This document shows, one piece after another, positions 17,380-25,796 of a DNA stretch of 45,078 nt (position 1 is its first letter; the number at the start of each line of letters is the position of its first letter). This DNA comes from a bacterium (GTDB lineage Bacteria; Pseudomonadota; Alphaproteobacteria; Ferrovibrionales; Ferrovibrionaceae). The stretch is from contig JALHMN010000017.1 in assembly GCA_022844005.1 (NCBI GenBank), positions 1 through 45,078 on the forward strand, written 5' to 3'. The translations under genes were made by a program, and so were the position numbers. A model generated the notes under the pieces. That model worked only from the letters and a program-made list of their open reading frames with translations, was not told the DNA's origin and made no database searches.

Positions 17380-18432
17380 TTAGTTTTCTCTCGCGCGTTC
17401 TGGCGCCTTGTCGCCGAAGAGCACGCGCGAGGGATCCTCGTCGATCCGCGAGAACAACCGGTTCATCGACGACATCAATTGACGTGCATCGGAGAGGAAG
17501 CGGCCGACCTGCGGCAAGTCCTCAATCAGAAACTCATCCAGCACGGGCCGATTGTCCACCAGCAGGCTGTCGACCGTATCGGCGACCTTGGCGAAGGACT
17601 GCGCACTGCCTCCCAGCGTATCGATGGTCCTGCGCAGGTCCACCATGGTAACCTGCGCCTCTCGGATCATCTTGGTGGCATCGCCGCGCACAAGCTGGTC
17701 GACACCCTCGATCGCGGTCCGCGCCGACGCAATCGTGCGCTCCGCCTCGACGGACAACACGTCGAGGCGTTCGCTGGTCTTGCGGATCGCGACCGCAGCC
17801 TGGGCAAACTCGCCGGAGGTGGTCTCAGCGTTCTTAACAATGCTCTGGAGCTCAGGCCCCAGGCCGGCGATCTGATTGGTGAGGAGGGACACGTCGGTGA
17901 GGATCTGGGTCACCAGCCTCTGGTTTTCCTCACTGACCAACCCCGTCGCCTTCTCAAGCAGTTCGGTGCCCTTGATCAGGAGCTCGGGCGCCTTCTCGAT
18001 AAGCTGAGTGATCTGCGATGGGCGGGCCGGGATCTGAGGATGTGCCCCGCCGGGTTCGTAGGTCAGAATCTGCGCGAAGCGCGTGCCACCGGATATCTGC
18101 ACATACGACAGACCCGTAATGCCCTGCAGTTGCAGGATGGCAAAGGAATCAGCTCGAATCGGTGTCGTGCGGTTGATACGCACGGTCACCCGAACGCGAT
18201 TCGGATTCTCATGGTCGATCTCGATCTCGGCCACATCTCCGACCTTGATGCCATTGAACCGGACATCACCACCAATGCCGAGGCCGGCGACGGAATCGGT
18301 GAAATATATATCGTAGAAGGCCCATTCGCGATCAGTGGTGAACCGAGCCAACCACAGTACGAAGGCAAAAGCGGCCCCTACGAGGACCAGCATAAAAATG
18401 CCAATGAGAACGTGGTTCGCGCGTGTTTCCAT
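17380..18432 (-). CDS. mlaD: MlaD-like MCE-domain protein
   Basis: 350 aa. One N-terminal membrane helix (VLIGIFMLVLVGAAFAFVLW) anchors it in the inner membrane. The MCE domain spans about 35-120, with FTDSVAGLGIGGDVRFNGIKVG and LQLQGITGLSYVQISGG. The remaining 220 residues are mostly helical with heptad-like spacing, longer than in E. coli MlaD. In the family, MCE rings shuttle phospholipid between the inner and outer membranes. It starts 2 nt after mlaF, so mlaE, mlaF and mlaD form one transcription unit. A closely related toluene-tolerance (Ttg2) annotation would mean the same thing. Confidence 0.93.
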   Translation of the reverse strand: METRANHVLIGIFMLVLVGAAFAFVLWLARFTTDREWAFYDIYFTDSVAGLGIGGDVRFNGIKVGDVAEIEIDHENPNRVRVTVRINRTTPIRADSFAILQLQGITGLSYVQISGGTRFAQILTYEPGGAHPQIPARPSQITQLIEKAPELLIKGTELLEKATGLVSEENQRLVTQILTDVSLLTNQIAGLGPELQSIVKNAETTSGEFAQAAVAIRKTSERLDVLSVEAERTIASARTAIEGVDQLVRGDATKMIREAQVTMVDLRRTIDTLGGSAQSFAKVADTVDSLLVDNRPVLDEFLIEDLPQVGRFLSDARQLMSSMNRLFSRIDEDPSRVLFGDKAPERAREN

Positions 18433-18434
18433 CG

Positions 18435-19214
18435 TTACTCCGCCGCCGTCTTGAGGGCCGCTCGGGCCCGCGGGCCGTGGAAATACTCCCGAACCCAGGG
18501 ATGATCGTGGGCAAGCATATCCTCGTAGGTTCCAGTGAGGATGACGCGCTTTTCAGCCAGCACAGCAATACGGTCGCAGATCGCAACCAGCGAGTCGAGG
18601 TCGTGAGTCACCATAAATACAGTCAAGCCGAGACTCTTCTGCAGTGAGCGTATGAGTTCGTCAAAAGCGGAAGCGCCAATCGGGTCGAGCCCCGCGGTCG
18701 GCTCGTCCAGGAATACAATCTCGGGGTCGAGCGCCAGTGCCCGCGCGAGGCCGGCGCGCTTGCGCATCCCCCCCGAGAGCTCGCTCGGATATTTCCGGCA
18801 GGCATCGGACGGTAGGCCAACCATGGCGACTTTCAGGGCAGCGATCTCCTCCAGCAAGTGGGTTGGGAGGCCATAGTGCTCGCGCAGCGGCACCTGAATA
18901 TTCTCTGCAACGGTCATAGATGAAAATAGGGCGCCGTCCTGAAAGAGGACACCCCAGCGCTGTTCCATGGCGAGACGCTGATCGCTGTCGAGCTGATCTG
19001 TGCGAGCGCCGAATACCTCAATGATTCCTGCCGCCTGACGGTTGAGCCCGACGATGGTCCGAAGCAGCACCGACTTGCCGGTTCCCGACCCACCAACGAT
19101 GCCAATGACTTCTCCGCGCTCGACATCGAGATCGAGATTCTCGTGCACGATCTGGGCACCGAACCGGTTGACCAGGCCGCGGACGCGGATGATGGGTTCA
19201 GACTTTGAGGACAT
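18435..19214 (-). CDS. mlaF: MlaF-like ABC ATPase of the lipid transporter
   Basis: 259 aa from ATG 19214. Walker A is GGSGTGKSV, with the Ser/Val variation common in MlaF. Further features are Q-loop FQDGALFSSMTV, signature LSGGMRKRAGLARA, Walker B IVFLDEPTAGLDP and a switch His in MVTHD. The LSGGMRKR signature is typical of the MlaF/Ttg2A branch. The start overlaps the mlaE 3' end by 17 nt. A further ATG at 19238 would add eight residues; neither has a strong ribosome-binding site, so coupling to mlaE is likely. Drives the MlaE permease. Confidence 0.93.
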   Translation of the reverse strand: MSSKSEPIIRVRGLVNRFGAQIVHENLDLDVERGEVIGIVGGSGTGKSVLLRTIVGLNRQAAGIIEVFGARTDQLDSDQRLAMEQRWGVLFQDGALFSSMTVAENIQVPLREHYGLPTHLLEEIAALKVAMVGLPSDACRKYPSELSGGMRKRAGLARALALDPEIVFLDEPTAGLDPIGASAFDELIRSLQKSLGLTVFMVTHDLDSLVAICDRIAVLAEKRVILTGTYEDMLAHDHPWVREYFHGPRARAALKTAAE

Positions 19215-20316
19215 TGAAGAAGATGGAGAAAATCGCATCGATGACGATGACGAGAAAGATCGACTGAACGACCGACTTGGTGGTCATGCGGCCCACACTT
19301 TCCGCCCGCCCGGTGACCTGCATGCCAGCGTGGCAGCCGACCAGGGCGATCACCGCGGCGAAGACCGGTGCCTTGATCATGCCCGTGTAGAAATGCCAGG
19401 GATTGGTGTTCGAGAAGCGCTCGACGAATACCTCGGGCGCAATGTCCAAGGTCATCCAGCACAGCAGCGCGCCGCCCATCAGCGCCATCGCATTGGCGAA
19501 GAACGTGACAACCGGCAGCGTGAGTATCAGGGCGAGCATACGGGGCAGAACGAGGGCATCGACTGGATCGATACCCAGGACGCGCATTGCGTCTATCTCC
19601 TCGCGGAACTTCATCGCCCCGATCTCGGCGGTAAAGGCACTGCCCGAGCGCCCCGCGACGATGATCGCCGTGAGAAGGACTCCGAGTTCACGCAATATCG
19701 ACACTGCGAGCAGGTCTACCGTATAGATCTCGGCACCGAAAAGCCGCAATTGCACGGCCCCTTGATAGGCCATGACCACCCCGATCAGGAATGAGACCAG
19801 CCCAATGATTGGGAGTGCGTTCAGACCGGCCTGCTCCATCTGATGGACCAGCGCGGTGACCCGGAATCGCCAAGGCGTCATGGCGGCGCGCAGGGCACGC
19901 TCGACGACCAATCCAAGAAATCCGGTGAATATCTTCGCCTCGGCCAAGGCTTCGAGCGTTGCGCGCCCTACCCGCTCGAGCATGTCGGACAGGGCATTGC
20001 GGCGAACAAGCGGAAGTGGCTCGCGATCGTTCGCCGCGACCATGGAGAGCAGGTCAAGATGAGCTTCGGTCCCGCCCGCGATACGGCAGGAGTCGCCAGT
20101 CGGCTGACAACGCCGCATGGCGCGTCGCAACAACAGCGCCCCGGCGGTATCCAACCCCTCCAAACCGTCGAGATCGACGACAACGGTGCCGGGGTGGGCC
20201 GCTATCCGGTCAACGTCCCGATCGAGCGCACCGACCGTTGCCACGGTCCAGCGGCCCTCCGGCCGCAAGACCAGACCATCGGCAGTCCTGTCCTGACGTA
20301 GTGATGGCACCCCCAT
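19198..20316 (-). CDS. mlaE: MlaE-like permease with N-terminal STAS-like domain
   Basis: 372 aa. The C-terminal 250 residues are a MlaE/DUF140 permease: GLVSFLIGVVMAYQGAVQLRLFGAEIYTVDLL, ELGVLLTAIIVAGRSGSAFTAEIG and EIDAMRVLGIDPVDALVLPR are its hallmark blocks. The first 110 residues look like a STAS fold (TVVVDLDGLEGLDTAGALLLRRAM). E. coli MlaE lacks this; there the STAS protein is the separate MlaB. The fusion is common in alphaproteobacteria. GAGAAGG precedes the ATG. First gene of the operon, 63 bp from the divergent hyi gene. Confidence 0.93.
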   Translation of the reverse strand: MGVPSLRQDRTADGLVLRPEGRWTVATVGALDRDVDRIAAHPGTVVVDLDGLEGLDTAGALLLRRAMRRCQPTGDSCRIAGGTEAHLDLLSMVAANDREPLPLVRRNALSDMLERVGRATLEALAEAKIFTGFLGLVVERALRAAMTPWRFRVTALVHQMEQAGLNALPIIGLVSFLIGVVMAYQGAVQLRLFGAEIYTVDLLAVSILRELGVLLTAIIVAGRSGSAFTAEIGAMKFREEIDAMRVLGIDPVDALVLPRMLALILTLPVVTFFANAMALMGGALLCWMTLDIAPEVFVERFSNTNPWHFYTGMIKAPVFAAVIALVGCHAGMQVTGRAESVGRMTTKSVVQSIFLVIVIDAIFSIFFNVLKV

Positions 20317-20379
20317 GCGGCGACCTTCTCACGCACTCCCGCCGCTGACAAGGCGCGGGCGAACCGGTACGCTGCGCAA

Positions 20380-21162
20380 ATGCTTCGCTTCGCCGCCAAC
20401 CTCAATTATCTGTTCCAGGAATATCCGTTGCTGGAGCGCTTCGCCGCCGCCGCTGCCTGCGGCTTCAAGGGGGTGGAGATGCTTGTGCCCTATGTGGCAC
20501 CGGCGAAAGAGATGCGCCGCCGGCTCGACGAATTCGGGTTGGAGCAGGTCCTGATCAACACCCCCATGGGCCACCCCGAAAGAGGTGAACGCGGGTTGAC
20601 CGCGCTGCCCGGACGGACTGCTGACTTCCACGAAGCATTCCGCCGCGCGCTCGACTACGCCCACGTCCTGAACTGTAAGCGCATTCACGCAGTGGCCGGG
20701 GTGATTCCGCCGGAAACCGAACGCGCAAGATGCGAGGCAGCATATATCAACAACCTTGCCTGGGCGGCCGAAGAAGCCGCGAAAGATGCCATCACAGTGT
20801 GCATAGAGCCGATCAACAGCCGGGACATCCCGGGCTTTTTCTTGAACTCAACCAAGCTGGCCCGGCACGTGATCGACACGGTAGCCGCTCCAAACTTGCG
20901 TCTGCAGTACGACCTCTATCATTCGCAGATCATCGAAGGAGACTTGTGCCGTACCATCGAGCGTGAATTGTCGGTCATCTGCCACATGCAGGTTTCCGGC
21001 CCGCCCGATCGGCACGAACCTGACATCGGGGAAGTGAACTTTCCCTACGTGTTCGATGTAATTGATCGTCTCGGCTACTCGGGCTGGATCGCCTGCGAAT
21101 ACAAGCCCCGCGCTGGCACACGAGAGGGCCTCGGATGGGCCGCGCCCTACGGTATAGGCTAG
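20380..21162 (+). CDS. hyi: Hydroxypyruvate isomerase family protein
   Basis: 260 aa TIM barrel of the AP endonuclease 2 superfamily. MLRFAANLNYLFQEYPLLERF, GFKGVEMLVPY, and the two expected catalytic Glu in VCIEPINSRDIPGFF and ACEYKPRAGT are close to Hyi/OtnI. Hyi interconverts hydroxypyruvate and tartronate semialdehyde; the related OtnI isomerises 2-oxo-tetronate. No glyoxylate carboligase or tartronate reductase is next to it, so the physiological substrate is not fixed. Upstream of an amidohydrolase by 79 nt, with which it may be co-transcribed. Confidence 0.88.
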   Translation: MLRFAANLNYLFQEYPLLERFAAAAACGFKGVEMLVPYVAPAKEMRRRLDEFGLEQVLINTPMGHPERGERGLTALPGRTADFHEAFRRALDYAHVLNCKRIHAVAGVIPPETERARCEAAYINNLAWAAEEAAKDAITVCIEPINSRDIPGFFLNSTKLARHVIDTVAAPNLRLQYDLYHSQIIEGDLCRTIERELSVICHMQVSGPPDRHEPDIGEVNFPYVFDVIDRLGYSGWIACEYKPRAGTREGLGWAAPYGIG

Positions 21163-21241
21163 TTGAGGACCCGGCTTGACGCAGCTGGCACCCGGCTTGC
21201 AGACCAAGGTGGGCATTACTATCCAATTTTAGGGCCCAACG

Positions 21242-22696
21242 ATGACTGGCGCTGACAAGACGACGCTTATCAAGAAGGGCGCCTGGGTCGTTGCCTGGGA
21301 CGCCGAGGCCGGATCGCACGTCTATCTCCAGAATGCAGACGTCGTGTTTCGCGGCCGGGATATAGTCCAGGTGGGCGGTACGTTTGGCGGCACGGCCGAC
21401 TTCGTCATCGACGGATCCAAGCGCCTGGTGATGCCTGGGTTGGTGAACATCCATACCCATCCGACCAGCGAACCGCTGAGGAAGGGCATCACCGACGAGA
21501 CCATCAGCCCCGGCTTCTGGCACTCTTCCCTGTATGAATTTCTGACCGTGTTCGAGACAGATTCGGCGGGCGCCAAGGCCTGCATGCAAGTGGCGCTGGC
21601 CGAACTTCTGATGTCGGGGGTCACGACCGTGGCCGATCTGTCGGTACCGTTCGAAGGCTGGCTCGACACCTTGGCCGACAGCGGAATCCGCGCCTGCATC
21701 GCGCCGATGTTCCGCGACGCGCGCTGGTACACCGAAGACGGGCATCTGCTGAAATACGAATGGAACCAGGACAACGGCCGCAAGGGTTTCGACCGAGCTC
21801 AGGCGCTGATCGAACTGGCGCGCCAGCACCCGTCAGGGCGAATGATGGGGATGGTCTGCCCGTCGCAGGTCGACACGTGCACGCCGGCCCTGATCCGCGA
21901 CGCCCACGACTTCGCCAAGGCGCGGAACCTACCCTTCCAGATCCACGCCTCCCAGTCGGTGGTGGAGTTCCACGAGATGACGCGGCGGACTGGGCTTACA
22001 CCGATTCAGTGGCTGCATTCGATCGGGGCGCTGGACGATCATTCCATTATCGGACATTGCATCTTCATTGACGAGCATCCCTGGTTGCACTGGACCACGC
22101 GATCGGACCTTTCGATACTGAAGGAGACGGGCACGACAGTGGCGCATTGCCCGACAGTCTTCGTGAGGCGTGGCATCACGCTGCGATCGTTCGGCGAGTA
22201 CCGGGCACGCGGCATAAATGTCGGCATCGGCACCGACACGTTCCCGCATAACTTCCTGGAGGAAATGCGCAATGCGATGCATTTTTCGCGCATCACCGAC
22301 GGCACCGTCCCCACAGCCATGACGGGAGACGTCTTCGAGGCGGCGACAGTGAGTGGCGCCAAGGCGCTCCGTCGCGACGATATCGGCCGCCTCGCCCCCG
22401 GCGCCAAGGCCGACTTTGTGTTGGTCGATATCGAGGCGCCATCGATGCGCCCCTTGCGCGACCCTCTCCGAAGCTTGGTCCATGTGGCCGCCGATCGAGC
22501 GGTGCGAGACGTCTATGTCGACGGCGAGTGCGTCGTGCAGAACGGCAGATGTCTGAACATTGACCTGGAAGCCGCGTCGGGCGCCCTTGAGGAAGCGCAA
22601 GCGCGCTCGCTGAGGAATGTGCCAAAGCACGACTGGAGAGGGCGTAGCGCCGACCAACTGGCCCCGATGGCGTTACGGATCGACAACCGTATCTGA
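21242..22696 (+). CDS. Amidohydrolase, ATZ/TRZ/cytosine-deaminase-like
   Basis: 484 aa metal-dependent hydrolase. Metal ligands: HTH at 71-73 (MPGLVNIHTHPTSEPLRKG), a His in PFQIHASQS, a His in IIGHCIF, and Asp in GIGTDTFPHN. The C-terminal LAPGAKADFVLVDIEAP closes the composite beta-sandwich. Relatives deaminate S-adenosylhomocysteine, methylthioadenosine or guanine, or hydrolyse chlorotriazines and hydantoin-type rings. HPTSEPLRKG differs from the deaminase consensus HNHxxMxxxR, so the substrate should not be assumed. The protein starts with no signal peptide and is probably cytoplasmic. The upstream neighbour is hyi. Confidence 0.85.
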   Translation: MTGADKTTLIKKGAWVVAWDAEAGSHVYLQNADVVFRGRDIVQVGGTFGGTADFVIDGSKRLVMPGLVNIHTHPTSEPLRKGITDETISPGFWHSSLYEFLTVFETDSAGAKACMQVALAELLMSGVTTVADLSVPFEGWLDTLADSGIRACIAPMFRDARWYTEDGHLLKYEWNQDNGRKGFDRAQALIELARQHPSGRMMGMVCPSQVDTCTPALIRDAHDFAKARNLPFQIHASQSVVEFHEMTRRTGLTPIQWLHSIGALDDHSIIGHCIFIDEHPWLHWTTRSDLSILKETGTTVAHCPTVFVRRGITLRSFGEYRARGINVGIGTDTFPHNFLEEMRNAMHFSRITDGTVPTAMTGDVFEAATVSGAKALRRDDIGRLAPGAKADFVLVDIEAPSMRPLRDPLRSLVHVAADRAVRDVYVDGECVVQNGRCLNIDLEAASGALEEAQARSLRNVPKHDWRGRSADQLAPMALRIDNRI

Positions 22697-22737
22697 CCTC
22701 AGCGCGAACAGCCCGCCGCCAAGCACAGCTAGCTCAT

Positions 22738-23673
22738 TCATGTGCGAAACAGATAGCGGTAGGCAGTGCCTTGGGCGCGATGCACGCCGCCGGCACGGGC
22801 CGCTGCCGAAGCCGCCGCTGCGCCGATCAGGAGCGCTGCCGCACTGAGGAAGCCGAGCACGATGCTGGCCTTACGACCGGCATCCGCGACCTGACGGGCC
22901 TTCTCTTCGGCCTGGCGGGCGGTCGCCTCGACGTCGGCCAAAACCCGATCGACCCTTTGCTCGGCCTCCGGCTGCGACAAGCCGGTGTTGCCAGCCACCT
23001 GGCGGGTGATATAGGCCTTATCCTCGGCTTCGACGACGCCGTCCGTCCCCGACCGACCAACGATACGCGCCACTTCCGCCCGAGCGGGTCCCACATCCAC
23101 TGTGCGAGCTGAGTCCGTCCGGAATAGTCGATCAGCCGTATAGTCGGCCCAATTGTCCTGCCTTGCGCCATCGCCACTCGCGGAACCAGCCGCGCCGCCT
23201 ATGCCGACAGCTACGCCGCCCAAAGTCATCGCGGCGACATCCGCGCCCTTGCTGGCTACGCCCGCGGCAGCAAACGCCGCCAAGAGTGCGGCGAACAGAA
23301 TGCCGGCGGCCCAAGCGATCAGGCCGTGTGCGCTGTCACGAACAGTCGTTTCCTGGGACGATCCATCACCAACACCCCGGCGAAGACGGCCGGCGAAATA
23401 TCCGCCAACGCCAAAGCTCGCCGCCTGCACGACGACCACCCACAACGCGGTGAGAATAGCAGCGGTGCTGAGGCCAATCCCCTCGCCCTTGAACGGAGAA
23501 CCAGCGGTCAGCCCGACAGCGGCACCGAAGGTGATCAAGATGAGCGACACGGCGGCGGCGATTGCCGCACCCGCAAAAATGGCAGCCCAGTCGACATACG
23601 GCCTGTCTGCAACGGTACCGGATGATTCCAGCGGAGTACCGATGCTATCCTCATAGGCTTCACGTGTGGGCAT
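22738..23673 (-). CDS. Multi-helix membrane protein of unknown function (often labelled PhnA-like)
   Basis: 311 aa. Predicted helices: VDWAAIFAGAAIAAAVSLIL, AAILTALWVVVVQAASFGVGG, LIAWAAGILFAALLAAFAAAG, and near the C-terminus IVLGFLSAAALLIGAAAASA. Between the third and fourth lies a soluble stretch with Asp/Arg-rich sequence and a helical, Glu/Arg/Ala-rich segment (RVDRVLADVEATARQAEEKA). I recall such proteins in proteobacteria under the label PhnA-like, but I see no phosphonate link. ATG 23673 is backed by AAGGAGG overlapping the stop of the 24-residue gene upstream. Function unknown. Confidence 0.7.
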   Translation of the reverse strand: MPTREAYEDSIGTPLESSGTVADRPYVDWAAIFAGAAIAAAVSLILITFGAAVGLTAGSPFKGEGIGLSTAAILTALWVVVVQAASFGVGGYFAGRLRRGVGDGSSQETTVRDSAHGLIAWAAGILFAALLAAFAAAGVASKGADVAAMTLGGVAVGIGGAAGSASGDGARQDNWADYTADRLFRTDSARTVDVGPARAEVARIVGRSGTDGVVEAEDKAYITRQVAGNTGLSQPEAEQRVDRVLADVEATARQAEEKARQVADAGRKASIVLGFLSAAALLIGAAAASAAARAGGVHRAQGTAYRYLFRT

Positions 23674-23687
23674 GTCCGTGGCCTCCT

Positions 23688-23762
23688 TCAACGCAGGCCG
23701 AAAAAGGACAAGATCGCCATAATGACGACGACGAGGCCGATGAGATAAATGATGCCGTCCAT
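23688..23762 (-). CDS. 24-residue single-helix membrane peptide
   Basis: Short frame too small for usual gene callers. It encodes a peptide starting MDGIIYLIGLVVVIMAIL and ending SFFGLR, one strongly hydrophobic helix with a short charged tail. Upstream is GGGAG, about 8 nt from the ATG. The stop TGA overlaps the ribosome-binding site of the next gene, so the pair looks like a translationally linked operon. Peptides of this type (M-x-x-I-I-Y-L-(I/V)-G-L) recur in alphaproteobacteria in my experience. Role unknown. Confidence 0.6.
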   Translation of the reverse strand: MDGIIYLIGLVVVIMAILSFFGLR

Positions 23763-23855
23763 GGCTTCGCTCCCGAGCAATTGTCCTCGGGGAACGTGGC
23801 TGGGCTGTTGTAGTTCCATCGGCAGATCAAGCACCGCGCTGGATTGCCGTGCTTC

Positions 23856-25796
23856 TCAGGCGGCTGCCCTGGTCTCCGGCGCGAACTGGGCACGGATCGT
23901 CGTTTCCGAACCGTCGCGCATCTCCAGCAGTAGCGCCCGGTACTCCTCGAAGAAGGCAGCGGTCACCTCCTTGCGCTGCACCTTGTCGCGGATCCGGTTG
24001 GTGAAGAACATGCCGATACGCGGCAGCGCCCGAACCGACCCCAGCGCGATCGACCACGCATTGCCGAAACGACCGATGATCGACTGTTCAAGCGCTACAA
24101 CGTCGCGGTAGACCGCTGGCGCGCCCTCCCCGTCTGCTTCAGCTTTGTCGACTATCTCGATCAGCGCTTCGTGGAACTCGTGCAGTCCCCGGACAATGGT
24201 GTCTGGATCAGCACCTTTGAGCAGTTCACCCGGAAGAAAACGGACCATCTGTTGCTTCGCAGCCGCCATGATGGCGGACCAATTTATTGGCGGACTGTCG
24301 ATTTCCACGCATTCCGGGAGCATGGGGATGGTGTGCTGGATCAGGCAACCATCCGAGCAGTTGTAAGCCTCCAGACGGCGGAGGTTTATCACCGTACCAA
24401 GCAAGGAACGGCTGGCGTTCAACGTCACTTCAGTGTGGCCGACGCCGCCGAAATTGGCCGGCACCGTGATGGGATACTTGAGTGTTTCCTCGATATACTG
24501 CTTCCAAGTATCGCCATCGTAGTACATCGAATCCTTGGAATGGTGCTCGCCTCCGGGCAGTACCCCGCAATCGACCCCAAAGAAATAATAGCGCGTGAAT
24601 CCAAGTAGCGATGCCATGGCAAGTGCGGTGTTCGCTACGGTGGGCGATCCGCCAAATACGTCCTTGAATCGCTGCCCGAGCAGGAATGTGGAACTGACGC
24701 TGTCGCGGAAGAAGAAGATGGCCTCGGCGAACAAGCCAGGGACGCGCGGATCCACGGTAGCCGACGCGATCAGCGTCACCTTCTTGAGATCGCCGAAGTG
24801 AGCGGAAGTCCTAAGAGCTTCAACCGTCTCTGGCGTGTTTTCGATTTCAACATGGAAGTTGGGTGTGATGCCGTTCTTCAGCAGTACCCTCAGCGAGGTC
24901 CCGCAGGAGACGACGACGGCACGATCACGGAAACGCTTCAGTACCGGCATTGCCTCGTCCGCAGACGGACCGGAGCCGACAATAAAGACAGGTTCGGGCC
25001 GCAACAGCATTGGCCGGCCATCAATGATATGGCCTTCGAGGTTGCGGAAATTCGCTGTCGCATTGGTCATCATGACCAGCTCGTCCTCGTAGAAACCAGC
25101 CGCGATAAAGCGACGCTTCATGTCCTCGACAAGTCGGCGCCGCATTTCCGAGAGCGTCCATAGCGGGTGATGCTGGAATATGTAGGAACCATCAAAGAAG
25201 CCGGTACCACGAACACTAATCATCTGCCCCAGCAGGCGGTTGGCGCGCTCGACATTGTCGTCGAGGATGATCATTACCTCGACGCCATCTTCTTTCGCCC
25301 TGTCGAGAAATGTCTCCCAGTCGAAGGCACCCAGGGAATGGTGCAGCATTTGCGCCATAGGTTCGACAAGGAAGATCCATTTTGGCTTGAGGCGATCGTA
25401 CAGTGGCTGCAGATGATGCCCTAAGCCGACGCCGAAAATGCAGAGATGGAAGAAGCCATCCACCGGATAGATATCGAGGGCTTCCGGACCGAGCGGCTGA
25501 GTCTCGCGGAACATCCGGTCGATCATGCGCATGCCCACCGGCGTTCCCAAGCCAGCCCGGCGGGGATCATCGATGTAGAATCGACGCGGCTTGTCGACAA
25601 AAGAAGCGACCTGATCGAGAGCCGCCTTCAACCCGTTCTCGCCGTAGAACCGCTTCTCCCCGACCTCGACATCGACAATCTCGTCATCCTCGACGATCTC
25701 AGCCAACGGGGAACCAATGGTCGCTACGCGCTCGGCGATATCCGGAAAGTATCGGCGAAAAGCGTCTAGCGAGCGATCGAAATGCCTACCGGGCAT
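23856..25796 (-). CDS. Maf/DUF115 (MptE-like) motility-associated glycosyltransferase
   Basis: 646 aa. The central block holds PVFIVGSGPSADEAMPVLKRFRDRAVVVSCGTSLRVLLKNG, the hallmark of the 6-hydroxymethylpterin pyrophosphokinase MptE-like (DUF115) fold found in Maf proteins. Residues 110-150 read FHLCIFGVGLGHHLQPLY, another Maf feature. Maf proteins transfer nonulosonic acids such as pseudaminic acid to flagellin in the cytoplasm. ATG 25796 has GAGG 7 nt upstream and overlaps the preceding gene by 11 nt; a TTG six bases earlier is less likely. Last gene of the flagellin-modification run. The pseI gene 4 kb upstream supports the sugar type, but not proof. Confidence 0.87.
   Translation of the reverse strand: MPGRHFDRSLDAFRRYFPDIAERVATIGSPLAEIVEDDEIVDVEVGEKRFYGENGLKAALDQVASFVDKPRRFYIDDPRRAGLGTPVGMRMIDRMFRETQPLGPEALDIYPVDGFFHLCIFGVGLGHHLQPLYDRLKPKWIFLVEPMAQMLHHSLGAFDWETFLDRAKEDGVEVMIILDDNVERANRLLGQMISVRGTGFFDGSYIFQHHPLWTLSEMRRRLVEDMKRRFIAAGFYEDELVMMTNATANFRNLEGHIIDGRPMLLRPEPVFIVGSGPSADEAMPVLKRFRDRAVVVSCGTSLRVLLKNGITPNFHVEIENTPETVEALRTSAHFGDLKKVTLIASATVDPRVPGLFAEAIFFFRDSVSSTFLLGQRFKDVFGGSPTVANTALAMASLLGFTRYYFFGVDCGVLPGGEHHSKDSMYYDGDTWKQYIEETLKYPITVPANFGGVGHTEVTLNASRSLLGTVINLRRLEAYNCSDGCLIQHTIPMLPECVEIDSPPINWSAIMAAAKQQMVRFLPGELLKGADPDTIVRGLHEFHEALIEIVDKAEADGEGAPAVYRDVVALEQSIIGRFGNAWSIALGSVRALPRIGMFFTNRIRDKVQRKEVTAAFFEEYRALLLEMRDGSETTIRAQFAPETRAAA

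Noticed and set aside
17281-18504. 407-aa open frame on the plus strand
   Set aside because: Antisense to mlaD, which has clear MCE features.
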